From the NCBI GenBank assembly GCA_000969725.1, contig JXSR01S043146.1: DNA of 30,102 bases. The stretch is one strand, 5' to 3'. This document shows positions 1-13,500 of the stretch, in pieces. The notes below the pieces were generated by a model. That model worked only from the letters and a program-made list of their open reading frames with translations, was not told where the DNA came from and ran no database searches. The position numbers were made by a program, and so were the translations under genes. Within the stretch, counting starts at the first letter, position 1. Each line of letters starts with the position of its first letter. The stretch comes from Ophiothrix spiculata. Lineage: Eukaryota > Echinodermata > Ophiuroidea > Amphilepidida > Ophiotrichidae.

Positions 1-53
1 ATCATAGCAACTGTAATATGGTTGCCATGGTTACCAGCTTGGTCACACCTAAT

Positions 54-93
54 GCGGGCCCTTTTACCCCGAGGCCGGGGTAAAAAGGCCCGC
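54..93. repeat. Hairpin of two 18-bp arms
   Basis: Arm GCGGGCCCTTTTACCCCG, a 4-base spacer, then its inverse with one mismatch. A third half-copy at about 255-270 shows the motif is part of a larger decayed repeat. Confidence 0.7.
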
Positions 94-403
94 CAAAGTA
101 ATCACCTTAAAGGTCACCTTATCAATAAAATATTAATAAAATATTCATGAAACTAAATTTGCATAAAAAAGAGGAGACATGTAGTGGTTAAAAACACATA
201 ACTTTATCCAAGATTCTCCAAGCTGATCCGAGATATTTAGCAAAAACCTCAAAATCGGGCCTTTTTACCCCGGTTTACCCTAGATGTTCAAATGAAAATG
301 ACACAATTCTCATGTCGCGAAAACATGTCACACGAAACCGGCCCAATTCAAAACGCATGGCCGCATGTTACCTTTAAAAGGGTTTTCTTTCAATGGAAAG
401 GTA

Positions 404-441
404 TTGGTTCCCATTCCCAAAATTTTGGGAATGGGAACCAA
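404..441. repeat. Perfect 38-bp palindrome without spacer
   Basis: Half-site TTGGTTCCCATTCCCAAAA is followed directly by its exact reverse complement. This is probably the fused ends of a small inverted-repeat element. Confidence 0.85.
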
Positions 442-924
442 GCTATTCACTTTTCTGACATGTGTAAATAGTAAATAGCCGTTAGAGCTACCTTAACACA
501 GACCTTGCATTGTCAATTTTTAAGCAAGTCGGTGTACTTCATATAAAATTTTGTTCTGATTGGGTAGGTGACATGCAGAATGTATGAATTGGTAGCTAAA
601 ATTGCAATCTTCATATCCCCATTTTTTGCGATTAATATCAGTTAAAATAAAAAAAAAATTGACCTTCCCTGTGCGATCGACACAAAATTAAGGATCGTGA
701 GTGTGAACTTTTGGCTAGATATCTCAACAGTGCATTTCGTAAAAATATTACACATTTTTCTGAAGATTTACTATTTCTATCCCTGATCTACTTGCAGAAT
801 TAATAAGTGTATTTGTGTTAAGTAATAAAAGTTTTGAAAAATGTGGATGTTTTTGTGATTGGTTATGCATTTAAACTTGACATTTCAAATATGTTGCTAT
901 AAGGCAGCTATTAATAAAATCATA

Positions 925-949
925 CAATTGGTGCAATTTGCACCAATTG
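925..949. repeat. Palindrome CAATTGGTGCAA with 1-base centre
   Basis: Two perfect 12-base arms around a single T. Confidence 0.75.
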
Positions 950-1179
950 GCGTTTAAGGTGTTAATAACCTGGGTAACAGCGCGATCCAATCTCTTAAGA
1001 TTATTTCATTACAAAATGCATTGTTATGCACGGACAGAACATTTGAATTAGCTAATAGTACAATAATAGGTTATTTCTGTTTTCAGATCACCTACAGTGT
1101 ATCAGAGCCAAAAAAGTAAAAACGATGCACTTATCAAAGTAACTTCATTCCAAGTTGACACTGTCTGACACCTTATTAG

Positions 1180-1226
1180 TGCACATGTGGCTTCCAAGTT
1201 GTACCGATTACACTGCTTTCCTCAAG
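1180..1226 (+). CDS. Plus-strand gene A, possible upstream coding exon
   Basis: 47 bases between acceptor ACCTTATTAG and a consensus donor CTCAAG|GTAAGT. In the frame that leaves one base it reads AHVASKLYRLHCFPQ and joins in phase to the exon at 10565. All three frames are open across so short a piece, and the intron would be 9.3 kb, so other exons may intervene. Confidence 0.22.
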
Positions 1227-1283
1227 GTAAGTGCGTCGTATAAGAATCACAAGTTTTGATGTAGGTCTATGTATAGCCCATAT

Positions 1284-1562
1284 CTAATGGTATGGTAAAT
1301 ACGGTGATTTTGAAAATCGAAACCGATTTAGAAGATATGCATTGTTCTCAATTTCATGGAAAACTTCCTTATTTGTTACAAGACGTGCTGGAATGAGGAT
1401 TAAGTTATGTGAAACTTCATATGCATGGCATCTGAACTTATCTGATAGTTTGTGATCAGTTTCTGTGTATTCTTCAAATAAAAGCCAGTCTTTCTCCACA
1501 CAAGTATCGTCTTGTCCTACATGTAGAATTCTCAAGCCCAAGTTGAGTCTGCCATAATATTT
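1284..1562 (-). CDS. Transposase-derived gene, terminal coding exon 17
   Basis: 93 codons including the stop, after acceptor TTTTTCCAG, in phase with exon 16. Encodes KYYGRLNLGLRILHVGQDDT, then DWLLFEEYTETDHKLSDKF and SHNLILIPARLVTNKEVFHE, ending PYLPYH-stop. 'GR...i.....' followed by 'sh.lv.IPa..v...v.h' is the C-terminal beta domain of Plavaka-type proteins. No AATAAA is seen on this strand within about 400 bases of the stop, so the 3' end is undefined. Confidence 0.82.
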   Translation of the reverse strand, partial: KYYGRLNLGLRILHVGQDDTCVEKDWLLFEEYTETDHKLSDKFRCHAYEVSHNLILIPARLVTNKEVFHEIENNAYLLNRFRFSKSPYLPYH

Positions 1563-4500
1563 CTGGAAAAATAAGATTATATTATTAGTTGGGTCTATGC
1601 TGCCATTTTTGTTATCAAATTTATCACCATCAGAAATGCAAGTTGAATCCATTATTGCAAATTTCCTCCTAACCAAGCTTATGAGAAACCATCTTGATTC
1701 TCACAACTTTTCAATATGCAGGCACTGCCGTTTGAGGCGCGCGAGATCGATCGAGCGCCCTTGCGCGCCTGAATTGCTTTATGAGAGTGACATGGAATGA
1801 AATGTTCAACCACCGCGCGGTTAATGATCGCAAGTTGTTGTGTTCGTCCATTAGCGTTTATGCTATACACATCGGAAACATGTACGAAAAGGAACACGAT
1901 GTGAACGGTTAATTTTTTACCGGGCGAGACTCGTGTTTGTTGTGATTTTGCTTCTGGTATAAAGCTGGTGTTTTCGTGTCGATAATTCACGATTGTTTGC
2001 AGTTCCACGGATCCGGATTTCTACTTCATATGGCAAATCACGCCCAAATCATATAAAGTGCTTTTGTCTACTTTTCGTAATTGGAAATTACCAAGACATA
2101 GGATTTAAAAGGGAAGAGAAAGATGGGACTGTGTTCGTTAATGAGGTGTGGTGTACTTTGTCGTCCCGGGATGTTGTCGCCAAATCCAGAACGTAAAGAG
2201 AGATGACCGGATCCGTGGGGCTGCAAAGAAGTCCCTTAGCATAATGTTAAATATATAAAGCAATTATGATTTGCTAATTTTAATAATAATACAGATCACT
2301 CCCCTCATTTACTCCAGAAGAGCTTTTCTAATTGCTCTTCTACCGCTCCCCTAAAAAGCTCCAGGAGAGCTACATATTGAAACGGCAGTGCCTGAATATG
2401 TACAAGCATCAATTGCTGTGGATTCTGACGATTCTTGCAGACTCATTTTGATAATTGGCACATTATTTTTTTTCTTTAATTGCCCTATGTAGACTTAGCC
2501 CTAAGCCTATGACTAAATTTGAATAAAATGTTTATTCGGAAATCCATCAATTATAAAAAAAGTTATTAAGGTACACAAATGTTTCAGGACAGCATTTACA
2601 GAATATAGAAACCTGACAGTTGGCACTATTCTGGGTTTGCATGATTGGACAATACAAACAAGAAAAAATGCATTTAATAAAAATAAAAAATAAAAATATT
2701 CAAAGCACACTTGATTGAAGGCGTTAAAATTTTGAAATACCAGATTTTGAGTTTTAAAAAGTAAATCTAATCCAATATTAACCTTTTCCTTTGATGTGTA
2801 TGAGAATGACTCGTTTGCATTAATCATCTCTTGGTCAGAAGCCATAACGGCCTTGTAAATGTGGCACTTCGTTGACACAACCTCTTCTGCTGATAATGAT
2901 GATGACGGCATCCAGTTTCTAATAGCTTTTTCCCATGCAGACAGATTGGTTATTTCGCCTATCATGATCCGTTGGCACGTGTTCGAAGAAGAAGTTGTCA
3001 TGCCCTGCAATTAATTAATGCGTATGTTTATTATTAAGAACTAGTCATCAGGCATGTGAATCATCCAGTTAAATATGTGTAATTGTGTGGATTTGCTGAC
3101 TAATCTTTGCAGGATGGCGACATGGCGTATCATTCACGTATTAAAAGTATTAATTTGTGCAGATTGTCACTACGCATAACCAAGTCTCGGCACTCATGAG
3201 TTAATTTTGCTGGGAACCGAGTGGATCCGAATACCCCCAATTTGAGCTCCATGGCTGACGATGCCATTACACGGGCTGGTAAACAAAGCCTGGTATCTCC
3301 CCTCTAAAACTATATAATGGTAATACATGACCCAAGTGAAATTCTACAACAGTAATGCACCACGTGCTGAAATTGTCTACATTCACGTGGTGCAGCCGAG
3401 TAAGTTGAACAACGTCAATTTTAGCACATAGTGCTTTATTGTTGTACAATTTCACGAGTGCCAAGTAAAGAGCAGTTAATCCAATTCTATAAATGGCATC
3501 AGGCCTGAACGGCATTGATTATAAAATTGAAAAGAATTTAAATTTTTGTTTTTACATAAATATTTTAAAATGTGTTTTTTCTATTACAACTAAACATATC
3601 ATTGTAATTTAGATTGTAATTGATAATCATTGTAATTTAGATTAACCTTTCATTTAAAAGGAAACTTTCCATACAAGCGTGAGCATGTTACGCTTACGTG
3701 TCATGGAATTGTAAACGCGATTCGCAGCATGCAACTAGACAGGATTAACTCTTTCACTTTGGCAAGCCGCTCGCAATGGCTCTCAAACGTGTGCACGATT
3801 GGCCAGAGTTTCTAATTTGACGGAATTTGTTCAAATTGCTTTAAAAATAAAACGAAAGCCTAAATTAGTTTAAGATTCACCAGCAAGCAGTTGAAACAGA
3901 TGACTATTTAACACCATCATTTTTATTAGTGCTCACAAAGAAGGGTAACCCTTGTGCACTACAATTATCATGTATGCTTTCATAAAGTAAGGTGGCTGTG
4001 AGCCGTTCTGAACGGCTTGCCGTCCAAATAGAACAGATTGTTACAATATTATTCCAGAGTGAAAGAGATAATGAATGCGGCAAGTTATCAACTGTGCTGT
4101 TATATAGATTAACAATTTCAACACGTATTTAAGCAGAGAACATTAAATGTATCAAACCTGAACACTAATTATAATCCATGGATCTAAAGCTATATGAATT
4201 ACCTTACGTAATGCCCCTGGTTGATAGATTTGTCTGCTCTTTTCTTTGTGTCCATACAAATATTTCTGCATTCTTGAATCTTCATGTATTGAAGTTACGT
4301 TTGTACTTGCAGTATATCTGAAATTAAATCAAAATAATCATTTACTTTTGGGTGCACCAAGATCTATTCAGATTTATATTTATAATACGGACGTGAAGTT
4401 TATTACAAATCAGAACAATGCGGTTAATAAACTGGAATTGGAAGCTCCTGTTTTGCAGAAGCGAGTCCTAAGGTGCAAAGTCTCACGTATGTCTTGTTTT

Positions 4501-7500
4501 GGGGTGGTCTTGCACAATATCTGTTAGAACTTGAGACGTAGGCCTACATGTTGACATCAAGATCATAAATTTCTAACAAGCACTTAAAAAATACAATTTA
4601 AAGGCCAAGTTAATGAAGAGCTGACCGTAAATTTCAATCCATGGATGAACTTACTTGCCATCTTCACCCCACCGTCCTCCACTCATCACAAAGTTAATCT
4701 CCTCAAAACTGTGGAATGTCGTACAAATGTCTCTCGAAGGTGACTGGTGATTTGAATATACATTGGCGAGTCTGACAATTCCATTCCAGCTCTCACATCT
4801 GTAGAGATTTTAAAATTGTAATATTTTGTCAGGACGTGTTAGTGTTGGTAGACACTCACACTTAGGAGAGCATTACATTGAGCTATAGGCCATGCTTTTC
4901 AGACGACGGTGGCTGCATAATAAATTTCATGTTTACCCAGACTGTTTACTCAGATTTGATTCGTATTCATCTGTGGTATCGCCCCTATATTTCAATGCGT
5001 AAATAAGAAGAGAAGTAGTTCCTCAAATTATTCAGATTTTTTTTTTTAGTTTTCTGGGGTTGAAGTTCCAACCCCAACGGTTTTGGAATCTGCATATGTT
5101 TATACACAAATTAGGGCATAAAATTAAAATTCAAGTTTTTTGAAAGGGAGTTTCAAAATCTCATGACTTCACGTCCTACCCCCCCCCCCATGCTTTTTTA
5201 AAGGGGCCGTTATAGCGTCACATCTTTTTGTGAAAATAGTCAAACCAAAAACGGCATATTTTTTATTATTCATTTGTTTGTATTAAATTGCAAAGTTAAA
5301 GAAATATCATGTAGCGATTTTGCTGTTACTTATAAATTGAGGCTTCGATTATATGGTCAAACAAATAGCAATAAAAAGGCAATGTTTGTCCCAATGATAA
5401 TATGCAATAATAATTTTCAGGGAATTTGAGTTTTTGTAATGTGTGAAGTGTTATGAGATGTAAACATCAATCATTTTTATGACACTATTAAGAATCTAGA
5501 TGCTGTTTTTAAATTATTTGGTCACAAATTGAAATACTTACTTTTCTGTGCAGTATCCAGCAGGAGGTCCAAGCTCTGCCATATTTGTGCCCAAATGCGT
5601 TAGATAGTGTACTTTGGGCTTTTCTATTAAATTTTCGTCTACTAGTGTTGCTAACACCACAAAACGGCTGGCTGTTTTGTCTATGTCTTCTAAGTCCTCT
5701 GTTACAACCTGAGCAGAAAAGGCTATTCTTGCAACCTGTAGATATGAAACAATATGACAAATGTGACAGCTTGTAGAATTAATCATTTGAATACTAGCTA
5801 ATTATTAACGTTTTCTTGAGGTTATTATTATTAATATGTATTGGAAACCATATTGGGTAAGGGACATGATTTGTACTGTTTCCTGCTTGTAAATGCGAGC
5901 TAATTTGAGCCATCGTGAACTGAATATTGGAGCTAATTATGCCAAAATGATAAAGATTACTACATCTAATGTATTCGTACATCACCTTGATCAAATTTGT
6001 GTCATTTCCAGAAGAAACCTTGATTTCTATTCATTGTAACTCGTAGTGAGTTTATGTAACCATTTAATTGCTATACAGAATTAAAGTTTTTTTTATCAAG
6101 CATAACTACACAATAGACCTTATATCCAGAGTAGGTGTAGCGAGTATTATTTTCTAAGGTGAAATCCAAACTGGAGCAGGATTAATTTCTTGTAATTTTT
6201 TTTTTAAAGCAATTGTAAAGGTCGCTAATTACCTCCGAAAGGCTTATTAAAAGTTCCATGTCGTCATCTGATAGAAAGGTCTTCATCACAAACGGTGCTG
6301 ATTGTATCCATGCTTTAAAGTCTCTTCCTGAACATTGCGAGAATTATGCAAAATGTTAATTGATTTATATTTGCCTCGACTGAAGTAAGATCTGGTGCAC
6401 AAGCCTTAACCCTAACCTTAATACAAGATGAAACATTTATTTTTTGATCTACACTGTATGCAATGGGGTTTGAACCCCACCCTTTTTATTTTATCCCCAC
6501 CCTTTTTATCCAGACACCCTTTATACTGAAAGTTCCCTGAACCCACCCTTTTTTTTTGTACTGATGGAGTACTGAAATATGGATTCATCCCACTAAGGTT
6601 CATTGATTAAGCCTACCCCCCCCCCCCCCCCAATGTTTAAAATATTAAAAAAATATCTTGTATCATTATGATTCTCAGATCTTATCAACACATTTTCAAA
6701 ATAGTCACAGGGTAAGCAACCCACCCTCTTTATTTAGACAGAAATAATCAACATATCTCAAAATTTTTTGCTAAAATTAACAAAATCCCATACAATTCTA
6801 TAGGCTTTTACATATCTGTATAGGTACCTCACTATAAGCTAGACCAATGAAACTTTGCAGGCATATATATATAGCATATTAAAATGGCACTTAAATTAAT
6901 TTGTTGGGATATCTTATGTTGTTTTTGAAAAATGAAATGAAAACAACAGCATGAAATCAAAAAATGTAACAGCACCACCTTTCTGGGGAGACGGGTTCAA
7001 AACGCGGCATACAGTACGTTTGTTTAAACTAATACGTGCGGCAGCTTTGAATTAAATTAATGTGGCCTTGCTAAGAAAAATGTAACAAACAATCATTTAC
7101 CTAGAAATGACCCACAATATTTTGTTATGTTTGCTGAGACACCAATGCCTGGTTCCATCTTTTTGATTATTTGAGACAGTTCCTCTCGCTCTTCGTTGGT
7201 CATATCTGTTAAGATACACATCAAAACATGTAATTAACCATTGAGGCTTTTGTAAAGACTTTAATGCTTCGAATATGTTCAACAGAATGATTAAAAGAAA
7301 GTGTTAGTATGATAGAAAATACCAAAGGTGACTTTGTGACTTCTGTGTCAGTCTCAAGTATAGCCAATTTGTGATACCGTACCTAGCACAGCCATTATTC
7401 ATTCATTTTTGATGACTGTAGTGAAAAAATACAATACTTAGTTAATCATTTATAAATACATTAATTGTAACTTGGTAGAAACATAACCAAATGAACGAGC

Positions 7501-10500
7501 TACCAGCTAAAAAACATACCTTTTATATACTTTCTTGTCAAATACTTCACCACTCCGAGACTGATAGTATGCAAAACCTCTATTGGAGTTTTCCTTGATA
7601 GATTAAAAAAACCAAGTATATATGATTATTAATCCATCAACCCTAGCTCTGTCGTGCATCATATATATGGTTCTAAGCTATTGCAGCCTTACAGCAGCAG
7701 CCCAATGAACATAAATTCAACAATGTTTGAACACTTCTGATCCCAAATATCGGGGAGAAATTATTATATTAGAATTGTTGGCAAATCTGTAACTTTGTGG
7801 CGAGCTGGTTATTTTATGCGACTTATACATTGATCAGTTCTAAATAGACAGGTTTACAAGGCCACAACACTTCATCCGCAAGTTAATATAAATCCACATA
7901 AAAGGTTCTGTAAAGGACATGTATGTTTGTTTTCACATTGCAAATTCTTAATAGAGATTGACTGGGTTTACATGCCATTTGCATTGGTGCCCTAAAACCA
8001 TGGATACAGCTTTTATAAACGTGCAATGCTTTGTTGTCCCTTATACAATTGCCTGCCTTTTTAGGCTCTGGGTTGGGAATAACATAAGTAGGCGTACATG
8101 TGTGTAGCATCCGAAGTCAAATAGCTGGTGGGGTAATTTTTTAAGTATATAAGTATATTTGTAATTTCTTTTCTTTTCTATGGCGTAGTTGCAATGAATG
8201 TTACCAAATGAATTTATTTCACAATAATTGATGCATACGTACGATTCACCATCAAATGCTATGAGGTCATTCAACTTGTTTAAACGTGGCGATATCCCTG
8301 TTAATGTCTGTGCCCGTCTCTTTTCAGTTTTGGTCCTGAAATGATAAAATATATCAGACTAAATCATGTGCTTGGGGTTGAATGATACTGATAAAAACAC
8401 GAATGTAAAAATTGGTAAGAGGTTACTCAAAATTGTGTCAAATTTTCAACTTTGTCTGATTTAAAAGGTTAATGTGTCAAATTGTTTGTTTTGGACCAGC
8501 AATCAAAAGCGTCAATGCTCACCTCGTCGATCGCCCTTTCCCTTAAAATTTGGGGTCAAATTTTCTAATGTTTTAACTTGCAAACCCTATTCCTACCCTA
8601 CCCTACTCCACTTCACATCTAAATGATTGAGTAGGCGGTCAATTCAATAGGCCAATAAGCAGGCAAGACTACTGGTTCACGAACCATCTACTTACGGTGT
8701 GTTCTTCAGATTTTTCAAATTATGATTTTTCTTATAATCATCCAAAAGACTTGAGTCGACTCTCATTCCAACATTTTTTACTTTCCCATGAACTTCCATA
8801 GGCGTTTGAGGGGACTTTCCTTTCGGCTCAATTAGTCAGATCACCTCTTAAATATTGTTGGGGTTGAAGTTGAATAAAATGTTTTACTAACAATGTAAAC
8901 ATACCTTTTGCTGTTGATCATAGTGATATCTGCCAATACATCTTCTCTTGTTCTTGCTTCCCCCCTATACATACGCCAACACTGTTTAAGCTTTTTGATG
9001 GAAATGAAAACAGTTCATATTATATCAAATGTACGATAATTATTAAAAACCAAAAACGGTAGGTTTGTGAAAGCAGGACTAAAAATGTTATTGTCTCACA
9101 AAAGATAAGAGATCAACGTCGGCCCAACAGCCTTTTCGGGATTTCCAATCTCTTATACAGAAACTCAAATATCGCCAATCTCTTATACAGAAACTCAAAT
9201 ATCGCTAATTTGTTCCATTGAAATACATTGCGTTTTTGTCAAAATTGGCCAACTTCAGAAGCTCACTGTGATTGTAATCGGAGTACACTTAAGGTTTGTG
9301 ACACATACCCATAAGGAGATGAATGTTCCTAACATTATGTTATGACAGGTTTCCGAAGTGTACTCCTAATAAACACACACGAATCATCCCTATTTTTCGC
9401 TATCGGGGTATTGCTACCGCGCGAAGTGTAATAACACCGTAAATTAGCAAATTTATCAGTAGCTCTAAAAAAAAAAAGAATGGAAAAAAAGAAGAATTGT
9501 ATCATAGTGAGTGAAAAGTCTAAGAGAATGATTGGATATATGAAATAAAAAGAAAAGAAATGAAGTAAAAAATTATAAGATAATATGGGTCAAAGCAAGA
9601 TTCAAACCCGGGATCCGTGCGCCACAAGCAAAAATTTCACCACTACACTTTCACCTTCTCCGATGCAGTCTGACTGAAAATTTTGGGGAAATCTAAAATA
9701 TGAATAAATGTGTATTACGCAAGGCGCAAAATTGGAAGCCAAATTGGGGAAGTTCTGTTAATTTCTGTTATATTTAGATAAATGATATTATTTAACAAAA
9801 TATATGGACTATTTAGAAAGAGTTTGATGAAAAAAATAAAGCAAAATGGGTTTGCCAATGGGGCGCAGAGGCTCATGGGCAAGGTTGGCAATTTCCCGGG
9901 AAATACTAGTATTTCCCGCCTAGGTGGGAAATACCTGGTCGATACATGGAAAATACAATTCACTAAATATATATTTTCAAGATCCATGGGGGTTATCCTA
10001 ATTTAAGTATGTTTTTCTCATTAGAATGTTATGTGAACAATTTTAAATTGGTTTGCTTGAATAATTAAATTATCTATGACAAAAACATGCAATTTACAAG
10101 TCATAAAGTATATTTTACAGGCATAAATACTAAAAATGCCACTCACCCCTTCCCACCCTAGGGGAATGATTTTTGTGTCTTATATGAGCTTCTCTGTGGT
10201 AGTTAATTAATATAATTAATGTTTCAAAGCACAACAACTTTGAAATCACTTCTTTTTCAAGTATTTCCCAGTATTCCCCGGTATTTCCCACTTTAGCCAA
10301 AATTTGCTTGGTGGTATTTACCGCCCGGTATTTACCGCCCCGGGAAATACCGGCCAACCTTGCTCATGGGTCGACGTTGATCTCTTCTCTTGTCTCACAA
10401 TGTGTTTAGTTCTTAGACCCATTGATTTTATAATGTGGTGGTACGTATATTTCAAAATTAAATTAAAAAATGGAATGAAACTGAAGCTTTTGAGACAATT

Positions 10501-13500
10501 GAATGTATATTTACCTAAGATTGTATACCATTTTTCTAACAATTTGTTGTAATTTGTCCTGCAGGAAAACTGAATGTGTGTACAATGATTTTAGAGCACT
10601 CAGAGCAGTTTTCACCAGCTGATCTACATTCTGTGTTCAGAGAAAAGGAACCACAAAATTACATCATCCCACATGCTGATTTTCTAGGTGTTTTAGCAAA
10701 ACTAACCATGAACTTTCAGGTAAGTTTGAACTTCAGGTTATAACCAATGCTTATCCAGATCCCTCTTTCTAATCCCCTTCAGTCCAGTCTTCTTGTTTGG
10801 AAGAAATAAATACCTTACAAATTCGACAATACTGTTTGGCCCTGGGTGAAATGAGATGGCTCGCAAGAAGGGATGCCCTAGGATTGTCAGCCAATACACA
10901 TAACAATGGTGCATATACCACAACTTCTTCATCTAAGTATGAGTCATACATTGTAACCCCGTTTTCTAGGTCTTTCAGGTCTTCTCCGATGCAGTTGACC
11001 ATGTCTAGAGGATCAACCTATTTTCAAATTATGAAGAGAAAAAACACGTCTTATAGGGTAGTCTGAGCGTATCAGATTATCGGACATAAATATAAGAAAT
11101 CCCATTGAACTCTTTAGTTTTTGAAACATGAACATCCAGTGATTTGTAATAAAACATGTGAATGACATGATCATTCTTGGACCGATGTCCTTATTTTATC
11201 ATACATGCATGGAAACTATTATTTGATGTATCTAATTCAATATAATCTTACATTGTTGGATGTGGATAAAAAATGAATGTTGTGGAGTTTATGATTTTCT
11301 TCTCTTGGTAACCCTGCCAACATCACAGCCATGCTGTTGAAGCAATTATATTTCTTCGACTTGTTGCCAGATGTGTCATCGCTATAGAGTATTATAGGCA
11401 CAGTCACCGTTTTTCTACCATCAGCTTTTTGTCTCGCATCTGATTCCATCATAAGTAGTTGTTCAACCTGTATTGTAAAATATAAAGGAGTAAATATTTC
11501 CGTTACATCATAGAAATTTTACATCATTTTCAAAATGGTCCAAAAATACCGTTTTTTGCACATTTTGAAGTAACCCGTTAACGATTTATGACCTAATAAA
11601 GTTCACGTCACTCCTGTGTTTTCCGTAATCTTTCCCGTAAATTTCGCTCCGTTTTGATCAAAATTCGCAGAGCTTGTTACGAACACCACCAACCGTCACA
11701 AACCCACAACATTTCGCAAGTTATAATAAGATTTCTCATATATTTACATCATCATCTACATCATTAAAATCACCACTCTCAGTAACTTTTCCTGTAATCT
11801 TCTTCGGTCTTGGATGAACTTTGCCCTTTATGTATCTTAATGGTGTGCTGTGCGATTTCTGCAGCCAGTAAATCCCATCTTCGTTGATCACGAAATCAAG
11901 CAACTCCACATATAATTCTCCATCTGTAATAATTGAGTAAAATTTAACTTTATAACCAGAGTTGCCAGTTTTCAGGAAATTTCCTGAAATCAGGAAATTT
12001 TGTCAACAGATACATTGTTTCTGGAAATTTTTGTATGTAAAGAATAGTAGTGTGCAGTCAAACAGTAGTAAATTTGTCATTTTCAGGAAATTTTGAAGCC
12101 TTTCACTGGCATCTCTGTATAACTATAGTTACTTGTATTAACAGGGCAAGGTTGTTTTAACCCGATCTCCCAAACGCTTACAAACTATCTAAGTCCGAAT
12201 ACGTCATACAAAAATTTCCCGTTTCCCCTGGGATTTGAACCCTTGACCTCTCGCATCCCGTTCCAATGTCCAGCTATGGCATGCCGCCACCGAGTATGGC
12301 CTGCCATGGCAGCACTTTCGTGCCCATCCGTATCCCCGGTCTATGATGTATTTGGACTTAGGCGAATTTCTTGATTTTTGCTTGTTGGATTTTGTTGGAC
12401 TGTGACGCGTTAGGGTTATGGTAGCATGTCTACTATGCATTTATATACCTTCATAACCCTAACTCCCAAACGCTTAAAAACTATCTAAGTCCGAATACGT
12501 CATACAAAAATGTCCCGTTTCCCCTGGGATTTGAACCCTTGACCTCTCGCATCCCATTCCAATGTCCAGCTATGGCACGCCACCGAGTATGGCCTGCCAT
12601 GGCAGCACTTTCGTGCCCATCCGTATCCCCGGTCTATGACGTATTTGGACTCAGGCGAATTTCTTGATTTTTGCTTGTTGGATTTTGTTGGACTGTGACG
12701 CGTTAGGGTTAAAACAAATGCCATCGGTGCTCTTTTGCACGGCCAGCTCGGTGATATGCATACACAAGTTTAGAGACATTCAGAAATTATTGATAAAAGA
12801 AAATACCTTGAATGAAAAAGTCTATGATCTTTCCAATGTAGTTCTCATGATTACTCCCATCAAGATTGACAAAGTCATAGAGAAAAACATCTCCTGTTTG
12901 TGATGTCGCCATTCTTGCCTTGAAACTAGGTTGCTCGCACCATTTTTTTGCTTGCCACATCTCTCTTATTTCACCTATTTTAAGATTAAAGAGAAAAGGA
13001 TCAAGAAATACATAAGCGATGCATACATTTGTTGTAACCACTATCCATTGATAATCTTGAATGAGTGGGACCATCTTATCCTAATTTGTTGCAGGGATGA
13101 AAGTTTTCAGGAAATTTCCTGAATTCAGGAAATTTTGACTGAAAATATCTTGTTTTCAGGTAATTTTACCCTGTTTTCTTTTAAAAGAATAGGAAAACTT
13201 GCTCTTTTGAGTCTTTCCAGGAAATTTTGATTTTAATGACTTGCATCCCTGTTGTTGGTATTCATATAAGTTTATGAACCTTTATACAGTTCACATGCCG
13301 TTATTGCCCTGATTGCCTTGACAAAAAAGTGAACAATTGATAAGGATGCTCCAGCGAAATGAAGGGACAGTTTTGAATTTCTAAGTCAAGTTTATTTTAT
13401 ATTTTAATCGCGGTATATTGTTTCAAACTTTCTCTAAATTCATTATTCACGTATAGATCAGAATCCAAGACAGACTAGTGAATAATCGGATAATAAGTCA

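Larger units (their letters stand above)
1..1179. other. Non-coding flank with several palindromes
   Basis: No supported coding exon is seen here. The stretch holds three inverted-repeat structures (54-93, 404-441, 925-949), a second copy of the 'gggcctttttacccc' arm near 255, and AT-rich DNA. It lies downstream of the stop of the minus-strand gene and may include its 3'UTR. Confidence 0.5.
9102..10389. mobile_element. Mutator-like non-autonomous element with nested insertions
   Basis: Inverted ends AAGAGATCAACGTCGGCCCA (9107-9126) and its inverse with one mismatch (10367-10386) lie just inside an 11-base direct repeat, TTGTCTCACAA (9091-9101 and 10390-10400). A 9-11 bp duplication suggests a Mutator-like superfamily. 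Inside are a 30-bp tandem repeat, a tRNA-like unit and a complete hAT-type MITE. It sits in the intron between exons 8 and 7 of the minus-strand gene. Confidence 0.55.

Noticed and set aside
3267..3515. 82-codon minus-strand open frame between exons 16 and 15
   Set aside because: Exons 15 and 16 already join in phase 0. This frame lacks clear splice borders and family similarity.
5509..5786. Alternative overlapping minus and plus frames around exon 13
   Set aside because: Only the frame giving KPKVHYLTHLG matches the family and the splice phases; the others are shadows.
12204..12724. Two similar 74-78 codon minus-strand open frames
   Set aside because: They are readings through the two tandem copies of the 257-bp repeat; their mutual similarity is DNA-level duplication.
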